From: Candidatus Saccharimonadota bacterium
GTDB taxonomy: Bacteria > Patescibacteriota > Saccharimonadia > Saccharimonadales > Saccharimonadaceae
Direction: 5' to 3'
Assembly: GCA_030445265.1 (NCBI GenBank)
Contig: JAUCSC010000001.1
Coordinates: forward strand, 418,494-482,493
Length of the DNA stretch: 64,000 bases
Part shown: piece by piece, positions 59,084-64,000 of the stretch
How positions within the stretch are numbered: position 1 is the stretch's first letter
Layout: each line of letters opens with the position of its first letter
The notes under the pieces: model-generated
Told to the model about the DNA's origin: nothing
Databases searched by the model: none
What the model saw: only the letters and a program-made list of their open reading frames with translations
Program-made: the position numbers and the translations under genes

Positions 59084-59118
59084 AGTGAGATTATATACCG
59101 TCTGACTCTTTGTACTCA

Positions 59119-59241
59119 CTAAAAAATAAGGTTTAGTACGACATTGAGGATAATAGTAAGGACAATGCTAATGATGATGCTGGCGAGCCAAAAAAATTTT
59201 ATATAGATTTTGCCGCTATGATGGGTGACTGATTTTTTCAT
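59119..59241 (-). CDS. Predicted 40-residue single-pass membrane peptide
   Basis: The reading frame is MKKSVTHHSGKIYIK followed by one hydrophobic helix (WLASIIISIVLTIIL) and VVLNLIF. A positively charged N-terminus before one helix is the typical small membrane protein layout. On the minus strand an extended -10 (TGGTATGAT) lies 7 nt before the ATG, matching the leaderless pattern. Its stop lies 35 nt before the DUF1697 start. Confidence 0.55.
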   Translation of the reverse strand: MKKSVTHHSGKIYIKFFWLASIIISIVLTIILNVVLNLIF

Positions 59242-59417
59242 ATTACATATCATACCAATCGAGCACCAGTGTTTCTGTGCCAAATATCACTGCACCACTT
59301 AATCGTCTCGACCCACTGGACAAGAGCGATGACATCAGTTGGTGAGGCGAGTGAAAAAATTAATAGCGCATGCTTTCGGTCTTTATTACGCTGATAGTAC
59401 TTACAAGGAGGATATGT

Positions 59418-59780
59418 ATGGAAAAACCAATGTCATCAACTCTCAGTTTATTGCTATGGGTGCTTGCTTTTTTGGGTTTTATAAAAAAGAAAAAGCACGT
59501 CGCTGGTCTTATGAACATTGATACATCCCATAGTATTATCCGCTTACCCATAGCATCGTTACTCCTGCTCGGATCGAAGAGCGACGTCAAAACGGCTCGT
59601 AATATCTTGCTTGGAAGCGGCTTGATATATGTCTTGATCGGAACGGCAGGCACGATAAACCGTAAGGCATTCGGTCTTCTCCCGTCCAAATTGACGGGGT
59701 TTGACCTGGTATACCATTTTGTTGTTGGCGCGGCGGCAATTTACATGGGCACCCGTTCGGGCCGCATGTTAAAGCCCTAA
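59418..59780 (+). CDS. Small membrane protein (120 residues)
   Basis: The protein has three or four hydrophobic segments (about 6-18, 38-50, 56-75, 95-115) with a KKKKH patch after the first. It resembles small integral proteins of the DUF4383 kind (late VYHFVVGAAAIYMG), but the match is weak. AAGGAGG at 59405-59411 sets ATG 59418 as start and rejects the longer frames from 59339 and 59370. It converges on the alcohol dehydrogenase gene. Confidence 0.75.
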   Translation: MEKPMSSTLSLLLWVLAFLGFIKKKKHVAGLMNIDTSHSIIRLPIASLLLLGSKSDVKTARNILLGSGLIYVLIGTAGTINRKAFGLLPSKLTGFDLVYHFVVGAAAIYMGTRSGRMLKP

Positions 59781-59789
59781 GGCTTTAAC
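59768..59789. terminator. Hairpin spanning two convergent stop codons
   Basis: GTTAAAGCC (59768-59776) and GGCTTTAAC (59781-59789) enclose CTAA, whose bases contain the stop codons of both genes (plus TAA 59778-59780, minus TAG 59779-59777). Confidence 0.65.
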
Positions 59790-60970
59790 ACAATCTTGAT
59801 TGCTTCATCTTCCTTTTTCTGGAAAATCTCATAGGCATGTGGCGCTTCTTCGAGTGATAGCCGATGAGTTGCAAAATTATCGACGTCAAACATATTATCG
59901 TCTATGAGTAGAGGTAAGATTTCTTTTGTCCAAAAAGGTGCATTTGCTTGCCCCATCCGTACTTGGATCTGCTTATCAAACAATGCGTCCAGCGAAATCG
60001 GATCCGCTTGACCGGCATACACTCCGACGAGTGATAACGTACCGCCACGGCCAACCATTTCGATCGCACTGTGCAGAGCAAATAACCGGTCCATACCTAC
60101 GGTCGTAAATAGCTTCTGGGCAATCGGATCTGGCATGAGCGTCGTCATTTGTTGAATTGCTTTCACATTCGGTGAACCATGTGCTTCCATGCCGACAGCT
60201 TCGATGACCGCTTCGGGTCCTCTGCCGCCTAAATGACTTCGTACAGCCTCCGCCAGGGCTTGTTGATCGCCCTCAAATTCACGGACATCAATGGGAATTA
60301 CCCCGTGTGCCGCCGCACGGGCTAGCCGTTCGGGCACAAGGTCGATGCCGATAATTATCTCAGCGCCCAGGTGTTGAGCTATTCGCGAGGCCATATCACC
60401 AATCGGACCCAGTCCTATGACTACAACTGTCTTATTTTTTGGGATGTTCGCATACTTTACCGCTTGCCAGGCAGTCGGCAGAACGTCCGACAGGTACAAA
60501 AACCGCTCATCAGGAGGACCGACTGGAACTTTTTTAGCCATAAAGTCCGCGTGGGGGACGCGCAAGTATTCGGCTTGGCCTCCTGGAATATGTCCATATA
60601 GTTTCGTATAGCCGAACAGTGCCGCTCCGCGGTTATGCTCTTTCACCTGTGTCACCTCGCACTGAGTCGTTAATCCTTTTCTGCACATCATGCATTGACC
60701 GCAGGCAATATTAAAGGGGATAACAACCCGGTCGCCGACCTTCACATTCTTCACCGCACTACCAACTTCTTGCACGATGCCCATCGGCTCATGTCCCATA
60801 ATGTCGCCTTTTTCCATGAACGGTGTCATGACCTCATACAAGTGTAGGTCTGACCCGCATATCGCCGTAGAGGTAATCTTTATGATTGCATCGGTCGGCT
60901 CCTCGATGACTGGATCCGGTACTGTTTCAACACTTACTTTTCGTTTACTTTGCCATGTTACCGCTCTCAT
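59777..60970 (-). CDS. Zinc-dependent alcohol dehydrogenase, formaldehyde-dehydrogenase-like
   Basis: This is a medium-chain zinc dehydrogenase with the catalytic zinc Cys in AICGSDLHLYE (near 38), GHEPMG (near 60), and the four structural zinc cysteines (CGQCMMC...QC, about 90-104). The Rossmann motif is VVIGLGPIGDMA near 185. The 397-residue length with an extra loop around 240-285 matches the glutathione-independent formaldehyde dehydrogenase-like group. AGGAGG precedes the ATG. The stop overlaps the convergent small membrane gene by 4 bp. Confidence 0.92.
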   Translation of the reverse strand: MRAVTWQSKRKVSVETVPDPVIEEPTDAIIKITSTAICGSDLHLYEVMTPFMEKGDIMGHEPMGIVQEVGSAVKNVKVGDRVVIPFNIACGQCMMCRKGLTTQCEVTQVKEHNRGAALFGYTKLYGHIPGGQAEYLRVPHADFMAKKVPVGPPDERFLYLSDVLPTAWQAVKYANIPKNKTVVVIGLGPIGDMASRIAQHLGAEIIIGIDLVPERLARAAAHGVIPIDVREFEGDQQALAEAVRSHLGGRGPEAVIEAVGMEAHGSPNVKAIQQMTTLMPDPIAQKLFTTVGMDRLFALHSAIEMVGRGGTLSLVGVYAGQADPISLDALFDKQIQVRMGQANAPFWTKEILPLLIDDNMFDVDNFATHRLSLEEAPHAYEIFQKKEDEAIKIVLKP

Positions 60971-61098
60971 AGTTACCTCCTGAAGTCTGCTATTTTCTAT
61001 TAGACATACTTTATTTCACTATAGGCTGATGGCATTTTTTGACTATGAAAAATATTACTCTAATCTTGAACAAAAAAGGGTAATGGGTAAATAATATT

Positions 61099-61701
61099 TT
61101 ATATATAAACCATGAAGTAGTAGGCAGAAATCTGCGCGAGAACAAACAGTCCTGCGGCAACCGATATATACATCCAAATCTTGATTCGCTTCGCAGCAAT
61201 CGACTTTATCAGTACAAAGGTCGAGATGTAATGCAGCAACAAAATGTATGCCGCTAATGTGACCCACTGTACGATATCTTGGTTATATACGTTTTGCACG
61301 CCGATGATAGTAGGGACAATGATAATCGCTAGATACGCTGAAATAAACCAAACTAATGAAAAATTTCGATAGTATGAAATGTCCTTAAGAGACTTCACTA
61401 GCCACATAACAAGGCCGACAGCCAGCAAGGCAATACCGAAGGCAAAAAAGACACCTCCGAAGGCGCTCCAGGTGATCATCCGCGGAATTAAACCGATACA
61501 AATGATCGGAATGATGATAGTAGCGAATAGATAATGATAGAAACCGAACATGGTATACTGTCGCTTCACTCGGTTCTCAATCGATTTTATGAGCGTGTCT
61601 TCCGGCGGTCGGACCTCGGGGTAGAGGCTCGCCAGGTCACTCCGATCAGGAAGCTGCTGCGTATCAGTGACGTCACTACGTTCAGGTTCTACGTTATTCA
61701 T
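61099..61701 (-). CDS. Membrane protein with five or so helices
   Basis: A hydrophilic N-terminal 50 residues (cytosolic) is followed by about five hydrophobic segments to the C-terminus. No family is recognised. ATG 61701 is 7 nt after TATAAT on the minus strand, with GTGGGGA between. It is divergent from the MscS gene with an 80-bp promoter region, so the two may share regulation. Confidence 0.75.
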   Translation of the reverse strand: MNNVEPERSDVTDTQQLPDRSDLASLYPEVRPPEDTLIKSIENRVKRQYTMFGFYHYLFATIIIPIICIGLIPRMITWSAFGGVFFAFGIALLAVGLVMWLVKSLKDISYYRNFSLVWFISAYLAIIIVPTIIGVQNVYNQDIVQWVTLAAYILLLHYISTFVLIKSIAAKRIKIWMYISVAAGLFVLAQISAYYFMVYI

Positions 61702-61780
61702 TCCCCACATTATAATCGACATCGTTTACATAAGCTGTAGCACAATAGGCAACGGCGTGGAGCAGTGTATACTACTACAT

Positions 61781-62590
61781 ATGAATTCGACATATAACTG
61801 GTTAGAGAATAGTTGGGTGCAAGTGGCGTTTCTGGTGCTTGGCAGTCTTCTCATTTATTACATCGGCGGTAAAATATTAGCTCTTATTACTCGGCATGTC
61901 GTCAGTGGACATCTCAGACGATACCCGAAGAAGGATGTCGAAAAAAGACAGGCGACATTAGTAAACCTTGTCACTGGTATCTGGAGAATCCTCGTCGCTT
62001 TCACTGCGATAGTGACGATATTCAAAGTACTCTTTCCCGCCATTGACCTCGCCCCCCTTTTCACCGGCGCCGGTATCATCGGTATCGCGCTCGCTTTCGG
62101 CTCACAGACCCTCGTCAAAGACTTCCTGACGGGCGTTTTTATCATCACAGAGAATCAGTACCGCGTAGGGGACTACGTTAAGATTAACGACGCTGACGGT
62201 AAAGTCGAGCATATCGGTACTCGCTCGACGGTCATTCGTGATGATTATGGCAACGTTCACTACATACCAAACGGTTCTATCGCTCATGTGATCAATAAAA
62301 CGATGGGTTATAGCAAAGTGTACTTTACGCTGTCCCTTGATATTTCAACCGACCTCGACGCCGCTATTAGTGTCATTAATCAAGTAGGGGACAAGATCGC
62401 CGCAAAAGAGAAATGGAATACTAAGATTCTCAGCGCCCCGCAGTTTAGCTCAATTGAAGCTTTCACCGGCAAATCCGTTGATGTTGCCATTACTGGCAAA
62501 ACCCAACCTTCGGACCAATGGGCGGTTACTGCCGAAATGCGCAAGCAATTGCTGCGAGCCTTTGAAGATCACGACATCAAACTTGCGTAA
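61781..62590 (+). CDS. MscS-family mechanosensitive channel
   Basis: There are N-terminal membrane helices (about 12-30, 65-90), then the Gly/Ala-rich pore helix (LAPLFTGAGIIGIALAFGSQTLVKDFL, in part) and the beta domain starting GVFIITENQYRVGDYVKI. This is the conserved MscS core; the length of 269 is minimal. It opens under membrane tension to release solutes. TATACT lies 7 nt before ATG 61781; a longer frame from 61667 overlaps the divergent gene and is rejected. Confidence 0.92.
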   Translation: MNSTYNWLENSWVQVAFLVLGSLLIYYIGGKILALITRHVVSGHLRRYPKKDVEKRQATLVNLVTGIWRILVAFTAIVTIFKVLFPAIDLAPLFTGAGIIGIALAFGSQTLVKDFLTGVFIITENQYRVGDYVKINDADGKVEHIGTRSTVIRDDYGNVHYIPNGSIAHVINKTMGYSKVYFTLSLDISTDLDAAISVINQVGDKIAAKEKWNTKILSAPQFSSIEAFTGKSVDVAITGKTQPSDQWAVTAEMRKQLLRAFEDHDIKLA

Positions 62591-62624
62591 AAAGCGTTAA
62601 AACAATATATTTTTATTGTTTTAC

Positions 62625-62634
62625 GATAATTATC
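62625..62634. promoter_or_regulatory. Candidate operator palindrome before DUF2975/XRE genes
   Basis: GATAATTATC is a perfect 10-bp palindrome in the -35 zone of a probable promoter with TATATT at 62649-62654. It may be the binding site of the XRE regulator encoded downstream. Confidence 0.35.
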
Positions 62635-62670
62635 ATGTTACGCTAAGATATATTAAGCAGGGGCAAGTAT

Positions 62671-63129
62671 ATGCAGCGCAGTTCTTCGATACTACTCAGA
62701 ATTACCATTTTTATTATCGGACTCTTCATACTAGGTCTCTGCCTATTCGTTCTGCCAGAAGGCTGGAGCGATGAGGAAGCTTATCGTCCTATCATCGCCG
62801 GTATGTACCTGGCAGCTCTACCATTTTTCTATGGGTTATATCAGGCACTCAAGATCCTGGGTTATATTGATAGGAATCAGGCCTTTTCACTACTTTCCAT
62901 CCTTGCTCTCAAGCGAATCAAATATGCAGCAATGGCCATTACGGCACTGTACGCAGTCGGACTCCCGTACTTCTACGTCCGCGCGCAGCACGATGACGCA
63001 CCGGGATTACTCGCTATCGCAATCATCATAACGCTGGCATCGGCGACGGTCGCACTGTTTGCGACACTTCTCCAAAAGCTTCTCGGCCAAGCAGTAACTA
63101 TGAAGGCAGAGCAGGACTTAACAGTCTAG
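62671..63129 (+). CDS. DUF2975 family membrane protein
   Basis: Four hydrophobic helices in 152 residues with the family pattern: an N-terminal helix, a middle FYGLYQALKILGYIDRNQAFS with the acidic/asparagine loop, and two later helices. DUF2975 proteins are typically encoded beside small XRE regulators, as here with an 8-bp gap. Their role is not established. A weak GGGG ribosome site precedes ATG 62671. Confidence 0.85.
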   Translation: MQRSSSILLRITIFIIGLFILGLCLFVLPEGWSDEEAYRPIIAGMYLAALPFFYGLYQALKILGYIDRNQAFSLLSILALKRIKYAAMAITALYAVGLPYFYVRAQHDDAPGLLAIAIIITLASATVALFATLLQKLLGQAVTMKAEQDLTV

Positions 63130-63137
63130 GAACTGGC

Positions 63138-63365
63138 ATGGGCATCGTAATAACCCTCGACGTCATGCTCGCAAAGCGAAAGATGAGCGTCACCGAACTT
63201 TCACAAAAAGTCGGCATAACAATGGCTAATCTCTCTATCTTAAAGAATGGCAAGGCGAAGGCGATACGTCTCTCGACACTTGATGCAATTTGCAAAGCAC
63301 TCGACTGCCAGCCGGGCGATATTGTTGCCTACGAAGACAGTACGGCCCGCGTACATGAAGTGTGA
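63138..63365 (+). CDS. Small XRE-family helix-turn-helix regulator
   Basis: The 75-residue Cro/CI-type repressor reads ITLDVMLAKRKMSVTELSQK, VGITMANLSILKNGKAKAIRLSTLDAICKALDC (in part) and QPGDIVAYE. It is the YozG-like protein typically paired with DUF2975, probably autoregulating the pair. The ATG is 8 bp after the DUF2975 stop, so translation is likely coupled. Confidence 0.92.
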   Translation: MGIVITLDVMLAKRKMSVTELSQKVGITMANLSILKNGKAKAIRLSTLDAICKALDCQPGDIVAYEDSTARVHEV

Positions 63366-63372
63366 TACATCC

Positions 63373-63825
63373 TTATGTACTGATCTTAATGATTTCAGTG
63401 AAGCCTTCATCGAGTGTCGGCGGATTTAATTTCAGGCGATGATACATTTTGAATATAGCCGGTTCAGGCACTGCCCGTGACCGTTGTTTGTTCCGCTCGA
63501 GACAGACCCTAAGAGGCACATTGAACCAGTAGGCGATGATCGTTTCAGCGCCAGCCTGCTGCGCGAGAGCAATGAGCGTCCGACGATCTTTTGAGCTTGT
63601 GAATGTGGCGTCAACGACGACACCACTACTAGACAGTGCATCTTTTGCTCGGCTATGGACGGCGTCCCACACGGCAGTCTCTTTCGAGTGATTCGTGGAG
63701 TTGCCCGTCAGCTCCTCACGGATATCGTCAGAACTAATATAGACTAGGTCCATTTCATCAGCCAACGGCTTCAGGTAGGTGGTTTTGCCACAACCAGGCA
63801 CACCAATTCCCATGATCAGTCTCAT
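63373..63825 (-). CDS. P-loop AAA/zeta-toxin-like kinase
   Basis: Walker A is at GVPGCGKTT (residues 7-15), then LVYISSDDIREEL and a DATFTSSKDRRTL motif as in polynucleotide-kinase-like and zeta-toxin-like P-loop kinases. LRVCLERNKQRSRAVPE is the lid. The 150-residue core starts at ATG 63825; TATTAT and AAAGGT lie just upstream, 6 nt from the -10. A longer frame to 63999 runs over the partial gene and is rejected. Substrate unknown. Confidence 0.8.
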   Translation of the reverse strand: MRLIMGIGVPGCGKTTYLKPLADEMDLVYISSDDIREELTGNSTNHSKETAVWDAVHSRAKDALSSSGVVVDATFTSSKDRRTLIALAQQAGAETIIAYWFNVPLRVCLERNKQRSRAVPEPAIFKMYHRLKLNPPTLDEGFTEIIKIST

Positions 63826-63868
63826 ACCTTTATAATACCGAGCTGCATCTGGTAACCAAACCTTCTCT

Positions 63869-64000
63869 CTACTGAATAATACTATTGAGCCGGTCTTGAA
63901 CTGTCGGCTCCTTGCTGCCGCCGCAGCTCGCTGGGTCTTTGGAAGTATTATAGTGCTCTGCACTTCTATTAATACTTGCGTACTGTTTTTGCAGCTCATC
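63869..64000 (-). CDS. C-terminal end of a gene truncated by the window edge
   Basis: A minus-strand frame open from the edge gives 43 residues starting DELQKQYASINRS, hydrophilic and helical, ending QDRLNSIIQ. The composition is protein-like and it has the same orientation as the kinase 43 bp downstream. No family is identifiable from this piece. Confidence 0.5.
   Translation of the reverse strand, partial: DELQKQYASINRSAEHYNTSKDPASCGGSKEPTVQDRLNSIIQ

Noticed and set aside
1..64000. tRNA, rRNA, transposase, integrase or CRISPR features
   Set aside because: Spacers were scanned for TTCGA arm patterns, long repeats and mobile-element proteins, and none was convincing.

Overview
The window reads as a compact, accessory-poor stretch of a bacterial chromosome. 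It is most likely from a Patescibacteria/CPR genome, probably Candidatus Saccharibacteria (TM7). This is inferred from family content and gene style, not from a 16S gene, because no rRNA, tRNA, CRISPR array, transposase or integrase was seen. The genetic code looks standard, with TAA, TAG and TGA all ending genes. Genes are tightly packed and convergent pairs often overlap tail to tail. A striking share of genes start 6-9 nt after a TATAAT-like box, which suggests leaderless mRNAs, while genes inside operons use ordinary AGGAG ribosome binding sites.

Left part (1-18.6 kb): a 528-residue protein of unknown function; a Nudix/ArsR/luciferase-like oxidoreductase/F420-reductase-like group; a DExH helicase; small Cys-containing proteins; a DnaQ exonuclease fused to a GIY-YIG nuclease; an ABC-F ATPase; a gene interrupted by one in-frame TAA (11616-12149); an alkyladenine DNA glycosylase; a zeta-toxin-like P-loop kinase; a YgjP-type metallopeptidase; a membrane histidine kinase; and a glycosyltransferase.

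Informational core (18.6-36.2 kb): secE-nusG, rplK, rplA and rplJ-rplL keep the classical order but are broken into separately promoted and terminated units by inserted genes. Among the inserts are thyX-dcd-tmk (dTTP supply). The thyX gene and an 88-codon gene are conspicuously GC-rich, which suggests transfer from an actinobacterium-like donor. Next come a CPR-type conserved protein, dnaX, dnaB, a GT39-like membrane protein, ybaB-recR, a DHH phosphoesterase and cysS. RecR, DnaX and CysS each lack zinc-binding cysteines expected for their families.

Right part (36.2-64 kb): envelope, signalling and metabolism. It holds an AI-2E-family permease, an FAD-linked oxidase, an OmpR-type two-component system, a Gre factor and a P-type cation ATPase. 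A lipid cluster follows: a diacylglycerol-kinase-like protein and a CarS-like CDP-archaeol synthase divergently transcribed from one palindromic -10 element, plus a CDP-alcohol phosphatidyltransferase. Surface proteins are a CAP-domain protein, an LPYTG-anchored protein and a pilin-like protein with fibronectin III repeats. Also present are a GH5 glycosidase, a YpfJ-type metallopeptidase, a PAS histidine kinase, redox enzymes, an MscS channel and a DUF2975/XRE pair. A truncated gene runs off the right edge.

The strongest leads are the symmetric leaderless lipid-gene promoter, the archaeal-type CDP-lipid enzyme, the GC-rich thyX island, the zinc-ligand losses, and several sizeable proteins with no recognisable family.
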